Source: Alginatibacterium sediminis (GTDB lineage: Bacteria; Pseudomonadota; Gammaproteobacteria; Enterobacterales; Celerinatantimonadaceae). From it: DNA of 64,000 nt. Location of the stretch: the NCBI RefSeq assembly GCF_003610775.1, contig NZ_RAQO01000002.1, positions 158,509-222,508 on the forward strand. The letters are read 5' to 3'. The notes beneath the pieces were generated by a model. The model saw nothing but the letters and a program-made list of their open reading frames with translations, did not search any database and was not told the DNA's origin. Made by a program: the position numbers and the translations under genes. Shown here one piece after another: positions 1 to 11,553 of this stretch (its first letter is position 1; each line of letters starts with the position of its first letter).

Positions 1-328
1 CATGGGTCATATTGCCATCACCAAGACACAAACCAACCGCATTAAAGCCGCTGGTCTTAGCCTGTGCACATAACAACTTGTTACTCGTACCTGCTAACGC
101 ACCTACAATAAACGGAATTTGGTCAAGCGGTGTCACTCTTAATCCGTCTAGCTTTTCACTGCTTTTACCTAAACCACTTAGCAGTTCATCAACAATTATC
201 CCACCGCCATGCACCAACACCAAAGGCTGGTTGTCTAGCTCGCCAAGCGCCACAAAAAGGTTGGCTAAGGCTTCAGGAGCATTAAGAATGGCCCCGCCAA
301 GCTTAATAATAATAGGCTTCACGCTCAT
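1..328 (-). CDS. argB: Acetylglutamate kinase, N-terminal part (cut by window start)
   Basis: Phosphorylates N-acetyl-L-glutamate in the second step of arginine synthesis, in the cytoplasm. About 109 N-terminal residues are present. They start [13 protein letters not shown] and carry the glycine-rich nucleotide-binding segment LVHGGG near residues 39-44, typical of the amino acid kinase fold. The ATG overlaps the argC stop codon as ATGA, so translation is probably coupled and the two genes form one operon read leftwards. The rest of the gene lies outside the window. Identification is firm from the N-terminal motifs and the argC neighbour. Confidence 0.93.
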   Translation of the reverse strand, partial: MSVKPIIIKLGGAILNAPEALANLFVALGELDNQPLVLVHGGGIIVDELLSGLGKSSEKLDGLRVTPLDQIPFIVGALAGTSNKLLCAQAKTSGFNAVGLCLGDGNMTH

Positions 329-1335
329 AGCAATGACTCCATCATGTCAAAACCAAAGCGAATGTTAATACACTGCATGGCCTGACTTGCGGCGCCTTTC
401 AATAAATTGTCCTCTGCACTCACCACAATCAAGTCTTGGCCCTGCTGTTGCCATGCCAAATCTAAAAATGGAGTGTTCACTACGCTTTGCAACTTTGGCC
501 AAGCGCCATCGAGTAGACGCACGATGGGCTGATCTTGATAGGCACTCACGTATGCTTGCTGTACTTGTTCAGGTGTCGTTCCCGCTTTAAGAACCACGTT
601 CATGGTTGCAAGAATACCGCGCTTATAGGAGCCCAAATGAGGGGTAAATATAACGTCTTGGCCCAAATGATGAACTATTTCAGGCTGATGGCGGTGATTG
701 AACACGCCATAGGGTTGTAAACTCACTTCGCAAAAACTAGAGCCCATGCTGGCTTTACGCCCTGCACCACTTACGCCGCTGGTTGCGTTAATAACTGATT
801 TATGGGAGTCACTAATAAGATTAGCGTTGGCTAAGGGCTTTAAGGCAGTCAAGGCGGCGGTTGTATAACAACCAGGGACAGCAATTAAACGTGTTTGCGC
901 AACTTGTGCTGCGTTGTGCTCAGCTAAACCATACACCGCTTCTTCTAGCAGCTCAGGATAACGATGCTCAAAGCCGTAAAACTGCTGGTAGAAGTCAGTA
1001 TTCGGAACTCTAAACGCTCCAGAAAGATCAAACACTATGCATGCGCAATCAAGTAAGGCCGCGGCAATATCGTGACTGACTTCATGGGCAGTTGCTAATA
1101 GAACCACATCAACATTGGGAAATAATTGTGGAATATCCTGAGGATCAAGCCCTTCGAGCTCTAGATCAACAATACCACTTAGTTCACCGTATAAACTAGA
1201 CAAAGGTTTTCCAGCATCTACACTATTTTTACTAACATATAAACGGCTCAAGCTCAGCTGTGGGTGACGATTCACCATTTTAGCAAGCTCTGCACCCGTG
1301 TATCCGCTAGCGCCAATAATTACTGTATTTAACAT
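325..1335 (-). CDS. argC: N-acetyl-gamma-glutamyl-phosphate reductase
   Basis: Third enzyme of arginine synthesis: NADPH-dependent reduction of N-acetylglutamyl phosphate to the semialdehyde. The chosen start gives 336 residues, close to the usual 334. The Rossmann motif [10 protein letters not shown] lies at residues 8-17, and the catalytic cysteine is C156 in VPGCYTT. An in-frame start 13 codons upstream exists, but the family normally begins [11 protein letters not shown], so the internal ATG is preferred. It is followed by argB with a 4-base overlap and preceded by a probable ArgR operator and promoter, so arginine repression is expected. Confidence 0.96.
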   Translation of the reverse strand: MLNTVIIGASGYTGAELAKMVNRHPQLSLSRLYVSKNSVDAGKPLSSLYGELSGIVDLELEGLDPQDIPQLFPNVDVVLLATAHEVSHDIAAALLDCACIVFDLSGAFRVPNTDFYQQFYGFEHRYPELLEEAVYGLAEHNAAQVAQTRLIAVPGCYTTAALTALKPLANANLISDSHKSVINATSGVSGAGRKASMGSSFCEVSLQPYGVFNHRHQPEIVHHLGQDVIFTPHLGSYKRGILATMNVVLKAGTTPEQVQQAYVSAYQDQPIVRLLDGAWPKLQSVVNTPFLDLAWQQQGQDLIVVSAEDNLLKGAASQAMQCINIRFGFDMMESLL

Positions 1336-1435
1336 GCTGCTACAACCCCTTCGCAGTACTAAAAGTTCATGCATTGAACTCAGAAAAAAATATGTTTTAG
1401 ATGTTTTGACAGTTCACACATCTTATTTAACAGGA

Positions 1436-1463
1436 ATAGTAACAGAGCGATATTTTTATTCAA
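1436..1463 (-). promoter_or_regulatory. Probable argC promoter
   Basis: On the minus strand a TTGAAT -35 (1463-1458) and a TACTAT -10 (1441-1436) are separated by 16 bases. The whole element lies under the first ARG box, so ArgR binding would block polymerase. Both boxes are imperfect. The assignment rests on spacing and the operator overlap. Confidence 0.5.
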
Positions 1464-1485
1464 TAAAAATGAATAAGTATTTGAT
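1447..1485 (-). promoter_or_regulatory. ArgR operator: two ARG boxes
   Basis: Two 18-base ARG-box-like palindromes, 1447-1464 and 1468-1485, are separated by exactly 3 bases. That is the arrangement ArgR hexamers recognise in enterobacteria and vibrios. The second box reads TGAATAAGTATTTGA at its core and fits the consensus at about 15 of 18 positions. The first has a perfect right half, ATTCA, and a weak left half. The position over the argC promoter supports arginine-dependent repression. Confidence 0.68.
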
Positions 1486-1645
1486 GGAAATTTTCTATCT
1501 CGAATGTAGTATTTTAATCAAAACTTTGACTGAGAACTCTTGCTCGGGTAAATTTTGTGAGCCACTGCAAGATTAACTGTAGTTTTATTACAAGCAAGCC
1601 CATAAAGTGTCGGCAACATCACTTTGGGTCATAAAGGAAAATAGT

Positions 1646-4291
1646 ATGGCGGATTTACCAACACATGAATCAAACAGCAGTAGTTTAAGTTCCAACGTTA
1701 GCCTTTTAGGGCAATTACTGGGAAAAACGATTCAGGCTCACCTCGGTGAAGAATTTCTTAGCAAAATTGAAACTATCCGGGGCTTAGCGAAACAATCTCG
1801 AAATGGTGATGACCAAGCCCGCCAAGAATTATTGAGTTTATTGCGTAATCTCAGCGATGATGAACTACTACCGGTTTCACGCGCCTTTAGCCAATTTTTA
1901 AATTTAGCCAATATCGCAGAGCAATTTCATACGGTTTCGCGTAATTGCGAGGGCGATAGCTGTTCGTGTGACCCTATCGAAGCTTTATTTGTTCGCTTGA
2001 AGGAACAAAACCTAAGTGATGATCAAATCAAAAAAGCGATTCACGAGTTATCAATTGAATTGGTGCTAACGGCTCACCCTACCGAAGTGACGCGCCGAAC
2101 TTTGATCAACAAACATGTCGCGATTAACGACTGCCTTGACTGGTTGGAGTTAGACGGTTTACCAAAAAACGAGCGTCAACGCCTGTTAGATCGCCTTGAG
2201 CAATTGGTTAATCAAGCTTGGCATACAGACGAAATCAGAAAACAACGTCCAACGCCAGTAGATGAAGCGAAATGGGGCTTTGCTGTAATCGAGAATTCGC
2301 TCTGGCAAGCGGTCCCTGAATTCTTACGTCAGTTTGAAAAGCTCACCCTTGAGCATTTCAATATGCGCTTACCGCTAGACGCTGCCCCGATCATCTTTAC
2401 CTCGTGGATGGGTGGAGACCGTGACGGAAACCCCTTTGTTACGGCTAAAGTGACTGAAGAAGTGTTACTAAGCAGCCGCTGGGTAGCCGTTGACCTTTAC
2501 TTAAAAGAAATTAGTCAACTGGTCTCAGAGCTGTCAATGAGCGATGCTAATGAGCAACTCATGCAGTACAGCAACGATCACGATGAACCCTATCGCGTTA
2601 TCTTAAAAGAACTGCGTAATGACTTACGTGAAACCCATCAGTATTTGAGCGCTGTACTCCAAGGTCACTATACTGAAGCTCGCGATCTAATCACCAGCAC
2701 CGAACAAGTTCGCGAACCATTAGAGCTTTGTTACCATTCGCTACACGATTGTGGCATGGGTATTATTGCTGATGGTTCACTACTTGATGTACTGCGCCGT
2801 TTGGCGTGTTTTGGCATCAACCTTGTGCGCTTAGACATTCGCCAAGATAGTCAACGCCATACTGACGTATTTTCTGAGCTAACTCGTCACCTAGGCTTAG
2901 GCGACTATGCGCATTGGGAAGAACGTGACAAACAGAGCTTTTTACTGCAAGAGCTAAATAGCAAGCGTCCACTAATTCCGCGAAAATGGGAACCTAGTGA
3001 AGCGGTTCAAGAAGTACTCGATACCTGCCACGTGGTATCACAACAAAACCGTGACGCACTCGGTATCTATATTATCTCCATGGCAAGTCATCCATCGGAT
3101 GTTCTAGCGGTGCAGTTGCTATTAAGTGAAGCCGGTTGCCCATTCAGATTGCCAGTTGCTCCCTTATTTGAAACCTTAGACGATCTTAATAACGCTCCTG
3201 CCACCATGCAAAACTTATTAGGTGTAGATTGGTATCGCGGCTATATCAACGGCCATCAGCATGTAATGATTGGCTATTCAGACTCAGCCAAAGATGCCGG
3301 CGTACTTGCAGCGTCTTGGGCTCAATATCGTGCTCAAGAGTCTTTAGTGGCTATATGCGCCAATCAACAAATCAAGCTGACTTTATTCCATGGTCGTGGC
3401 GGTACGATTGGTCGCGGTGGTGCACCGGCACATGCAGCTTTACTTTCACAACCTCCGGGCTCCTTAGACGGTGGTCTGCGCGTCACCGAGCAAGGTGAGA
3501 TGATTCGCTTTAAGTTTGGTCTACCAAAAGTGGCATTGGCAAGTCTAGAAATCTACGCAAGCGCAGTGCTAGAGGCGAATCTGAAGCCGCCTATGGAACC
3601 ACTACCACAGTGGCGCGAACTAATGGACCAAATGGCAGCGACCTCTTGTGATGCTTATCGCAAAGTACTTTGGGGCGAAGAGCAATTTGTTCCGTATTTC
3701 CGCGCTGCCACACCTGAAGGCGAGCTTGGTAAACTGCCTCTGGGTAGCCGACCAGCTAAACGTCGTTTGGATGGTGGTGTTGAAAGTTTGCGAGCGATTC
3801 CTTGGATTTTCTCTTGGTCACAAAATCGCTTACTCCTACCAGCATGGCTCGGTAGCGGTGAAGCACTGCAAGAAATTATCGATAAAGAGCAACAACAGAC
3901 ACTCAGCGATATGACCCAATGGCCATTTTTCTACAATCGCCTAGAAATGTTAGAAATGGTATTTATGAAAGCCGATAGCTGGCTGTCGCAGATCTATGAT
4001 GACCGCTTAGTTGCTGATGAGCAAAAACCACTGGGCGTCAGTTTACGCGAGAATCTACAACAGGCACGCAGTAATCTATTGTCGCTAATCAAAAAGGACG
4101 AGTTGCTGAGCCATCAGCCATGGGTGGTTGAGTCCATTAACTTGCGTAACCCGTATATTGACCCCTTGCATGTATTGCAGGTTGAGTTGCTTAATCGCTC
4201 GCGCAACAATAGTGAAATACACCCGCTTGTCGACCAAGCTCTAATGGTCAGCATCGCTGGTATTGCTGCTGGTATGCGTAATACCGGCTAG
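1646..4291 (+). CDS. ppc: Phosphoenolpyruvate carboxylase
   Basis: Anaplerotic enzyme converting phosphoenolpyruvate and bicarbonate to oxaloacetate in the cytoplasm. It has 881 residues, close to the 883 of E. coli. Visible motifs are LTAHPTE with catalytic H144, [10 protein letters not shown] in the middle of the chain, the active-site loop [12 protein letters not shown], and the conserved C-terminus ending MRNTG. The start at 1646 is chosen because AAAGGA sits 7 bases upstream and the protein then has family length; an in-frame ATG at 1607 has no such site. It is a single gene followed by a strong terminator. Confidence 0.97.
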   Translation: MADLPTHESNSSSLSSNVSLLGQLLGKTIQAHLGEEFLSKIETIRGLAKQSRNGDDQARQELLSLLRNLSDDELLPVSRAFSQFLNLANIAEQFHTVSRNCEGDSCSCDPIEALFVRLKEQNLSDDQIKKAIHELSIELVLTAHPTEVTRRTLINKHVAINDCLDWLELDGLPKNERQRLLDRLEQLVNQAWHTDEIRKQRPTPVDEAKWGFAVIENSLWQAVPEFLRQFEKLTLEHFNMRLPLDAAPIIFTSWMGGDRDGNPFVTAKVTEEVLLSSRWVAVDLYLKEISQLVSELSMSDANEQLMQYSNDHDEPYRVILKELRNDLRETHQYLSAVLQGHYTEARDLITSTEQVREPLELCYHSLHDCGMGIIADGSLLDVLRRLACFGINLVRLDIRQDSQRHTDVFSELTRHLGLGDYAHWEERDKQSFLLQELNSKRPLIPRKWEPSEAVQEVLDTCHVVSQQNRDALGIYIISMASHPSDVLAVQLLLSEAGCPFRLPVAPLFETLDDLNNAPATMQNLLGVDWYRGYINGHQHVMIGYSDSAKDAGVLAASWAQYRAQESLVAICANQQIKLTLFHGRGGTIGRGGAPAHAALLSQPPGSLDGGLRVTEQGEMIRFKFGLPKVALASLEIYASAVLEANLKPPMEPLPQWRELMDQMAATSCDAYRKVLWGEEQFVPYFRAATPEGELGKLPLGSRPAKRRLDGGVESLRAIPWIFSWSQNRLLLPAWLGSGEALQEIIDKEQQQTLSDMTQWPFFYNRLEMLEMVFMKADSWLSQIYDDRLVADEQKPLGVSLRENLQQARSNLLSLIKKDELLSHQPWVVESINLRNPYIDPLHVLQVELLNRSRNNSEIHPLVDQALMVSIAGIAAGMRNTG

Positions 4292-4315
4292 GCAAACTAG
4301 CTTTCCAGCATTACT

Positions 4316-4340
4316 AAAGCGGGCTCGGCCCGCTTTTTTT
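4316..4340 (+). terminator. Rho-independent terminator after ppc
   Basis: The stem AAAGCGGGC pairs with GCCCGCTTT around a TCG loop, and a T run follows. It lies 25 bases past the ppc stop. Confidence 0.9.
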
Positions 4341-4434
4341 GTAACAAAAATATAACATTTTGACTAAGGTCTAATTTCCTTCAGCACCAACAACTAGCCA
4401 AACTAATAGCCACTTCATCTCTATAGTGCTACTT

Positions 4435-6015
4435 ATGAAACGTTTTTTTTGGTTGGGCCTAGGTTTCGCATACCTAGCATTTATAATGTTTTTACAATGG
4501 TTTTGCGAACAGTTATTACCAACTTCAGCCATAGCTGCGCGCTATTTTATAACCGCTGGCGTCAGCACGCTAAGTATTATCGCTTTGTGTATTTTTCAAC
4601 AACGGACCCTAAAACGAGTTCTTTCTCAGGGCCCAGACAATTCAAGTTTTAATCGTTCAGCTGGGAATATCAGTGCACTAACCAGTCAAATTGCGATTGG
4701 CGCAGCTGAGGTGTCGCATTTTGTCGATGAAGTAAATCAGAGTATTGATAACAATGGCGAATACGCTAGCCGCATTGCGGTAGCTGCCGAACAACTTAAC
4801 CAGACGACTAAAAGTTTAGGTGACAATGCTAAACATGTTCTAGAGCAAGCGCGTCATGCTCAACAACTAAGCCAAAATGGAAAAATAACCACCCAAGAAG
4901 GCTACCGGTCAATTGTCCAATTAAGCAAAGATGTCGACACTGCGGCATCACAATTATTGGCCTTAAAATCCAGCGCAGATCAAATTCGTAATATCACTAG
5001 TTTAATTGGTGGCGTAGCTGAACAAACCAACTTACTTGCGCTCAATGCAGCCATCGAAGCTGCACGAGCGGGCGAACACGGCCGCGGGTTTGCCGTGGTT
5101 GCTGACGAAGTAAGGGCACTTGCGGCCAAATCGGCACAAGCCACTAACGACATAGAAAGCATGCTAGCTAACATCCACAATGAAACTGACCAAACTTCGG
5201 CATTAATGCAGCAAGTGGTTGAGCAAACCTCCAGTGTTGTGGAGGCCATGCAAAAACTTGACGAAGGCTTTGGCGACATATCGTCCAGCATCGACCAATC
5301 CACCGATGCTATTGGACATATCGAGTCGGCTTTGCAAGAACAAGCCGATACCACAGCGGATATTTCAAGCTCAATTAATCAAGTACGCGACTCACTTACC
5401 CATACCGGTAGCCGCAGCAAAGACATTTCGAGCCAAGCCTATTCTTTATCGCAAACCACCGAAGGGATATTTACTGAGCTCGGCGATTGGGAAACGGGAA
5501 CCTTTGAACAGCAAGTACTGGAAGAAGCGAATAGCGCCGCACTGCGCTGTGGCGAGGAGCTAGCAAACGGGCTATTAAGCGGCCAATTCACCGAAAGAGA
5601 TCTTTTTGACCCTAAATACGAAGAACAAAGTGGCACCAACCCACCGAAATATTCGACACCATTTGACGAACTAACTGATAAATTGTTTCCGGCTATCCAA
5701 GAACCAATCCTCGAACGTAATCCACAAATTATTTATGCCGGCGCAGTCGATCAACGCGGATACTTTCCTACCCATAACCGTCGATTTAGCCAAATTTTGA
5801 CTGGCGACTACCAGTTGGACATGGCAAATAACCGCACTAAGCGTATTTTTGACGACCCAACCGGGATACGCTGTGGTAAACACACCGATAAAGTGTTGCT
5901 ACAAACTTATAAGCGCGATACCGGAGAAGTAATGCACGATTTATCAGTGCCAATATTTGTAAATGAGCGCCATTGGGGTGGTTTTAGAATTGGCTTTAAG
6001 GCGAGCAACGACTAA
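4435..6015 (+). CDS. Methyl-accepting chemotaxis protein, no HAMP, with C-terminal extra domain
   Basis: Chemoreceptor that would signal to CheA/CheW. Two hydrophobic segments lie at about residues 5-25 and 34-55 with only about ten residues between them, so there is no real periplasmic sensor. No HAMP domain is apparent. A long coiled coil follows, with the signalling tip [19 protein letters not shown] at about 196-214. After the coil a globular domain (about 380-526) contains the motif [18 protein letters not shown] and ends near [10 protein letters not shown] recall similar tails in other receptors but cannot name the domain or ligand. A GTG three codons upstream is an alternative start. 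It stands alone, without che genes nearby. Confidence 0.9.
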   Translation: MKRFFWLGLGFAYLAFIMFLQWFCEQLLPTSAIAARYFITAGVSTLSIIALCIFQQRTLKRVLSQGPDNSSFNRSAGNISALTSQIAIGAAEVSHFVDEVNQSIDNNGEYASRIAVAAEQLNQTTKSLGDNAKHVLEQARHAQQLSQNGKITTQEGYRSIVQLSKDVDTAASQLLALKSSADQIRNITSLIGGVAEQTNLLALNAAIEAARAGEHGRGFAVVADEVRALAAKSAQATNDIESMLANIHNETDQTSALMQQVVEQTSSVVEAMQKLDEGFGDISSSIDQSTDAIGHIESALQEQADTTADISSSINQVRDSLTHTGSRSKDISSQAYSLSQTTEGIFTELGDWETGTFEQQVLEEANSAALRCGEELANGLLSGQFTERDLFDPKYEEQSGTNPPKYSTPFDELTDKLFPAIQEPILERNPQIIYAGAVDQRGYFPTHNRRFSQILTGDYQLDMANNRTKRIFDDPTGIRCGKHTDKVLLQTYKRDTGEVMHDLSVPIFVNERHWGGFRIGFKASND

Positions 6016-6051
6016 ACATCAGTAAAAACTATAATTTAGTGTAGTCTTGAC

Positions 6052-6079
6052 TTGCGTTTTAACTCGCGACTCTTATACT
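6052..6079 (+). promoter_or_regulatory. Possible promoter of the FadL-type porin gene
   Basis: A TTGCGT element (6052-6057) is followed after 16 bases by TATACT (6074-6079), 49 bases before the start codon. The -10 is good and the -35 is weak. Offered only as a candidate. Confidence 0.35.
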
Positions 6080-6128
6080 GCTCACCATTCATGGATGAAC
6101 CCCTTATAACCATTACTAAAGGTCATTC

Positions 6129-7310
6129 ATGAAACCTAGTTTTAAGCATTCCACCTTCGTATTTTTTCTCCTTCCAACCAGTGTTTTAGCCGGAGGTTTT
6201 CACCTTCCACAAGCAGCCTATGCCAATCTTGGAACAGCTGGCGCCGGTGACGGTGTCTACACCGGATCCGCAGCTTCAATCTGGTCAAACCCAGCTATTA
6301 ACAGTTTTATCGAAGAAGACATATTTACGGTTAACGGCTTGGTGCTTGGTCTTTCTAATAAGTACTACGATTATGAAAATGCGGCTGATAATTCTGGGGA
6401 ATCCGGCGGTTTACTCGGTGCAGCAGGTATTTTCTATACTCAAAACCTAAATGAACAATGGTCAGCGGGTTTGGCTGTTGCAACCATTGGTGGTTCAGCA
6501 CTTGATTATGGACACTACTGGGCAGGCGCAGACCAAATCGTAGATGTTAGTTTGGTCACAATGCAAATCAATCCCTCACTTAGTTATAAAGTAAATGACC
6601 GATTCTCGATTGGTGCAGGTGTTCAAGCAAACTACGGTGCGATTGAAGGGGGGATGCAAGGTCCTATGGGAAGGCCTATCGACCTCGAAGCTGGCACCGA
6701 CTGGGCCTTTGGATACAACTTGGGTATGGCATACCAGTGGAACGAGCAAACGATTACCGGTTTAAGCTATCGCTCCAAACTCGAACATGAATTTAGCGAA
6801 ACCATAAGCATGGTGAACCAGCAAGGGAACTATGTCGTCGGACTCGATTCGGCAGCTTTTGCTCGCGCCGATATTAGCCACGAGCTTAATTCCGATCTCA
6901 AGTTACTCGGCAGTATTACCTGGACACAATGGAGTGACTTGCAAGAAACACCTGTATCTATCAATGGAAATAATGCACTTACAGTTGAGCGCAATTGGAA
7001 AGATACCTGGGCTTATGCTGTCGGGGTAGATTATCGTCTCAATGCTAAGACTCGATTAAAACTTGGCATATCATACGAAACATCACCACTTGATGACGCG
7101 CAATATCAAACACCTGATTTGCCAGTCGATCGCCAAATACGCTATTCAGCTGGCGTAAGCACTATTATCAATACCGTACCTGTAGATTTTTTCTACGAAT
7201 ATGCAGATCTAGGCACGCCACAGATTGCTCAAGTGGACGGTCTCGGCTCAAACCTCAACGGTTACTTCGACATGAAAGCCCATTTTGTAGGTTTTGCTGT
7301 AAGCTTCTAG
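6129..7310 (+). CDS. Outer-membrane transport protein, OmpP1/FadL/TodX family
   Basis: Beta-barrel protein of the family that moves long-chain fatty acids or other hydrophobic compounds across the outer membrane. It has 393 residues, shorter than E. coli FadL at about 446. A signal peptide ends near VLAGGFHLP. The mature N-terminus has the family hallmark AYANLGTAGAGDGVYTGSAA followed by SIWSNPA. The C-terminus ends in aromatic VGFAVSF, a barrel-insertion signal. The substrate cannot be told from sequence. It is a single gene with a terminator close behind. Confidence 0.9.
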   Translation: MKPSFKHSTFVFFLLPTSVLAGGFHLPQAAYANLGTAGAGDGVYTGSAASIWSNPAINSFIEEDIFTVNGLVLGLSNKYYDYENAADNSGESGGLLGAAGIFYTQNLNEQWSAGLAVATIGGSALDYGHYWAGADQIVDVSLVTMQINPSLSYKVNDRFSIGAGVQANYGAIEGGMQGPMGRPIDLEAGTDWAFGYNLGMAYQWNEQTITGLSYRSKLEHEFSETISMVNQQGNYVVGLDSAAFARADISHELNSDLKLLGSITWTQWSDLQETPVSINGNNALTVERNWKDTWAYAVGVDYRLNAKTRLKLGISYETSPLDDAQYQTPDLPVDRQIRYSAGVSTIINTVPVDFFYEYADLGTPQIAQVDGLGSNLNGYFDMKAHFVGFAVSF

Positions 7311-7339
7311 GACGCTAAACAAAAATTAATGAACAAAAT

Positions 7340-7366
7340 GCCCCGTCTATTCGGGGCTTTCTATTT
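7340..7366. terminator. Bidirectional terminator between the porin gene and the GDYXXLXY gene
   Basis: The stem GCCCCG pairs with CGGGGC around a 6-base loop. T-rich sequence follows on both strands, serving two convergent genes. Confidence 0.75.
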
Positions 7367-7379
7367 TGCCAATATGGAT

Positions 7380-7877
7380 CTATTTAGAGTCCTTAGATAA
7401 AGCCACAAAATTGTCATCAGCTAAATCAATCAATACCAGCTGTCCATTATCGGATAATGAAAATACCCCATATTCGGCAGCTTCGTATACCTGAGCGCTG
7501 CCTTCTTGAAAGAAAAAAGCATCACTAGCAAAGCGCAATTGCCCAGCTTCAATACCATAGGCAATTCGCTGTTGGTTCGCACTCAGGCTTACTTCGTCAT
7601 CAAGACGGTTAAAACTTGCCAAGCCATTAACATCAATATCAAAAATTGCGAAGTCATGCTTTGAGCGTCCAAACTTGGCAAGCGCTTGTGATATTTGCGT
7701 ACTGGCAACATAGCGCAGCGCCATGTAGTCGCCTTGCATTAAACTACGCGGATCGACCGGAGCTAACTTTAGATAGACCGTTTCACCATTTTCCAGGTGT
7801 TGTTCTTTTTGGAAAATCGTCCAATTTGCAAATGCCAAAATCAGAGCTAAGCCAGCAATTGCGATGCGTTTATTCAT
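7380..7877 (-). CDS. GDYXXLXY-domain protein
   Basis: A 165-residue membrane-anchored protein with one N-terminal hydrophobic segment (about residues 4-20). The signature GDYMALRY lies just after residue 48 and names the family. The function is unknown. It overlaps the preceding DUF4401 gene by 8 bases and is last in a three-gene operon with DUF4401 and DUF2157 proteins, a combination known from other proteobacteria. The exported part would face the periplasm. Confidence 0.85.
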   Translation of the reverse strand: MNKRIAIAGLALILAFANWTIFQKEQHLENGETVYLKLAPVDPRSLMQGDYMALRYVASTQISQALAKFGRSKHDFAIFDIDVNGLASFNRLDDEVSLSANQQRIAYGIEAGQLRFASDAFFFQEGSAQVYEAAEYGVFSLSDNGQLVLIDLADDNFVALSKDSK

Positions 7878-8922
7878 GCAGATTGTCCTTCAGCATGGTA
7901 TGGCGAATTAAGCGAGGGATCATCGCTAGAGCTAGCGCTAACACCGCCAAAAGTTGCGACTTCTCAAGTAACGTTGCGCTTAAATGATAATAATAGAAAC
8001 TCAAGTAAAGCAAACCAAAGGCAATGCCTAAGCTCATCAGAATTCGATTTTGTCTAGAAAACCCTAAGATCAAAACAATTATGGCAACCAGTACCCCAGA
8101 GGCTTGTGCAGCGACGAAGCAAACCAATAAGGCGAGACAATAAATCAGAAGCGTTGTGTTCCTCTTAAATGAATAGTCATAACGCCTAAGTAAGACGCTT
8201 AGCATCAGCATTGCAACAACGGTTTGAATAATGCCGCCAGACCAAAACCAATCGCTGCTTTCAAGCTGACCGCTTAAAAACAAATCATAAAGCCAAAACT
8301 GAGTATATGCCCCGGACAATAACAAGCTGCCTAAGGTCAAGCCATAGCCAAGCGCTCTAAACTGAGAAATGTAGCGACCAAATTGGAACTCTCGTAGCCA
8401 CAAGGAGGTGCTTAAAATAAGTCCGATACTTGGCGCCAGCAAAGGCTGCGACATTTCAGCTCCAACACCAGCTAATCCCAACAAACAACATAACGCCGAT
8501 ATAGTGCGGTGTAGCGCATTTGGCATCAGCAAAGCTAAAAGCAATTGCATCAATGCGAAACCCAGCCAAAACTCTATGCCATGCGCTTCACTAAATAGTG
8601 CCCACACCAGTAATCCTTGTCCCGCACAGCTAAGTGCTAAACCAATATGTTCTCTAAAGTCTGAGTTTTGGGAACGCAAAAGAAGAAATGCACACCCAAT
8701 GAGGATAAAGCCAAAGATGCTTGCAAAAATTGGGTCCTCAAACACTTCGAGTAGTGCCAGCGCAAGAAAGCCAAGTATCGAAAGTGCAGCTATCCAACCA
8801 GAAACGGCCATCAAGATCTTTAGATACCAAGGCGCACCGTCATCGAATGTCGGCTCAAGTCCATCCACTAAATTATTCGAACTTAGGATTTGCCACAGTT
8901 GATTAGTTTTTACTGGTTCCAT
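7870..8922 (-). CDS. DUF4401 multi-pass membrane protein
   Basis: A 350-residue integral membrane protein with about ten hydrophobic segments and a short cytoplasmic N-terminus. I recognise it as DUF4401 from its length, membrane layout and position between a DUF2157 gene and a GDYXXLXY gene. No catalytic motif is visible. It overlaps the upstream gene by 13 bases and the downstream one by 8, so all three proteins are probably made together and may form one complex. The role is unknown. Confidence 0.83.
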   Translation of the reverse strand: MEPVKTNQLWQILSSNNLVDGLEPTFDDGAPWYLKILMAVSGWIAALSILGFLALALLEVFEDPIFASIFGFILIGCAFLLLRSQNSDFREHIGLALSCAGQGLLVWALFSEAHGIEFWLGFALMQLLLALLMPNALHRTISALCCLLGLAGVGAEMSQPLLAPSIGLILSTSLWLREFQFGRYISQFRALGYGLTLGSLLLSGAYTQFWLYDLFLSGQLESSDWFWSGGIIQTVVAMLMLSVLLRRYDYSFKRNTTLLIYCLALLVCFVAAQASGVLVAIIVLILGFSRQNRILMSLGIAFGLLYLSFYYYHLSATLLEKSQLLAVLALALAMIPRLIRHTMLKDNLHE

Positions 8923-9848
8923 TGACGCCCCACTGTTTTAAGCCAATGACTAGCAAAAGAACCCATGGCTATTGTTAGCCCAGTAATCAACAGCATGCCT
9001 CCGGCACTTTCTAGTACGTATTTCACTAGATGCATGTCGACAACTACGATAAATGATAAAGCCAGTGCAGCGAGTACCATGAGGTCAGGCTTTTTAAATC
9101 GGTAAATGAAAAAACAGCCCAAGCTCCAAAGGCCCCAGACCAGCCAGCGCCAGTAACTTGCATCTTGACTCCAAAATACTTGTTCAGCCAATAAGTTGTT
9201 GATACTGAGTAAGCTGATAGCCAGCAAAATCCGGCTTGCCCAGGCCTGTTTAAGCCATTTATATTTTAGGCTGCAAAGCTCCCAGCAAATTAACGCGAAG
9301 CTGCTAATAACAAAACACACCCAATATACAAAACCAGAGTAGCCAATACCGTCGACATATAATCCAGCGGATAAGGTCAACAGACCAATCCAAAACAAGT
9401 AAAGCGCTGGTAGTTGGCTGATGAGCATCCATGGGACAATCAGCAGCGCCCATAGCGCAAACAAAGTCCAGGGATCAGCGCCGCTTTGATAAATTTGCCC
9501 AATTAAAGCCAGCAAGGCCCCTACAAATAAGCTGGACGTAAATAACAGCATTTTTCCTAACATGGACTTAGCTGGGAGCAAACAATAGCTACCGATAGCT
9601 AACACTAAAAGACTTTGAACCACAGCCAATTTGGCAAAGCGGCCCATTGCATCCCAGTTATATGCGAAAAAGAAGATGACCGCGCAGGAAAACGCGATGG
9701 CGCTCAGCCAATAGCTCAGCTGAGAGATAAATTTGTACCAGTGTCTTGGCTCAGGGCTTAAGTGGGCAAGCCCTAAAGCTTGGGGGATATCGTGTTTATC
9801 AATACACCCCTGCTCAATGTAGTTGGTGATTTTAGATCTACTATTCAT
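8910..9848 (-). CDS. DUF2157 multi-pass membrane protein
   Basis: First gene of the three-gene membrane operon. About 312 residues: a short soluble N-terminal helix region followed by eight or more hydrophobic segments. DUF2157 proteins start with a short segment like MNSRSKITNYIEQGCI, so the internal ATG at 9848 is preferred to the ATG 16 codons upstream. Neither has a convincing ribosome site. The function is unknown and no partner outside the operon is suggested. Confidence 0.82.
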   Translation of the reverse strand: MNSRSKITNYIEQGCIDKHDIPQALGLAHLSPEPRHWYKFISQLSYWLSAIAFSCAVIFFFAYNWDAMGRFAKLAVVQSLLVLAIGSYCLLPAKSMLGKMLLFTSSLFVGALLALIGQIYQSGADPWTLFALWALLIVPWMLISQLPALYLFWIGLLTLSAGLYVDGIGYSGFVYWVCFVISSFALICWELCSLKYKWLKQAWASRILLAISLLSINNLLAEQVFWSQDASYWRWLVWGLWSLGCFFIYRFKKPDLMVLAALALSFIVVVDMHLVKYVLESAGGMLLITGLTIAMGSFASHWLKTVGRQWNQ

Positions 9849-9954
9849 CACTAGGATAAGCTTTAAAGTCCATTTAATAATTAGCTTATCATACACTTAA
9901 GACATTTATCTGTTGGGCCAAGATCAATGACTATTGATTTCTACAAATAAAATA

Positions 9955-10885
<931 letters not shown>

Positions 10886-11014
10886 ACAAGATGACAATAA
10901 AAGGAGCTTTGATCAACGCTTATACTTACTGAAGCCATGATCATGAATTTATTTCATGACTTTGGAATTATTGCTGATAAAAATGACAAGCGTACTCGTC
11001 TATTGTTTATCAAC

Positions 11015-11536
11015 TTAAGCCTTAGTCGTTAGGTGTCCATCGCGCAAATGCACCATGGACTCGCCACACACATTCGGGCCACTGAATTCAAAAGCTTTGC
11101 CAAAACCTTTCACAAAACGACCGCGGGTTACCACCAATTTGAATAAGTGAAAATCCCCAAGCTGACTTAGGTTCTGTGAACGCTCTCCATGACGAGCCAC
11201 TAAACAAGCAACCCCATTGTGCCATTGCTCGCTATCACGAGGGATAGGCTGCGCAGTAAAACTATAGCTGACCCGCTTGCGCGCAAATAAATCTTTCGCA
11301 TGGCTTTCATCTTCGACAATCAATGCCGCTGCCTTTGGCGTTTTGAGAAGATTTACCGCGTGCAAGGCAAGTTCGCTAAGCAGCACATAAAAACCATCGT
11401 CTTCGATGGCAAAGGGGGCATATGAAGCATATGGGTCCCCATCTGGAGTGATGCTAGATAAAAACATCGCTTTTTGTAGGTCTAATAGCTCTAATATTTC
11501 AGGGCCAATGCGACTTTGAATACGTTCACTACTCAC
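11015..11536 (-). CDS. hutZ: Heme utilization protein, HugZ/HutZ family
   Basis: A 173-residue split-barrel protein of the pyridoxamine-phosphate-oxidase-like fold. HutZ/HugZ proteins bind heme and support its use as iron source, with heme-degrading activity reported in vitro. Seen: LLDLQKAMFLSSITPDGDPYASYAPF at the N-terminus (family-like strand pair) and the C-terminal GFGKAFEF. The start is GTG with AAGGA 7 bases upstream. It is the last gene of the tonB-hut operon, behind the receptor and a small hairpin. The C-terminus looks shorter than HugZ of Helicobacter. Confidence 0.88.
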   Translation of the reverse strand: MSSERIQSRIGPEILELLDLQKAMFLSSITPDGDPYASYAPFAIEDDGFYVLLSELALHAVNLLKTPKAAALIVEDESHAKDLFARKRVSYSFTAQPIPRDSEQWHNGVACLVARHGERSQNLSQLGDFHLFKLVVTRGRFVKGFGKAFEFSGPNVCGESMVHLRDGHLTTKA

Positions 11537-11553
11537 GCTATTTTCCTTTTATT

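Larger units (their letters stand above)
1336..1645. other. Divergent argC/ppc intergenic region
   Basis: About 310 bases between the argC and ppc starts. The argC side holds the ARG-box pair and an overlapping promoter, listed separately. The ppc side has a clear ribosome site but no promoter I can name with confidence. Short open frames here look like chance. Confidence 0.6.

Noticed and set aside
8408..8902. A 164-codon plus-strand frame
   Set aside because: Lies antisense to the DUF4401 gene and shows the composition of a reverse-frame shadow.
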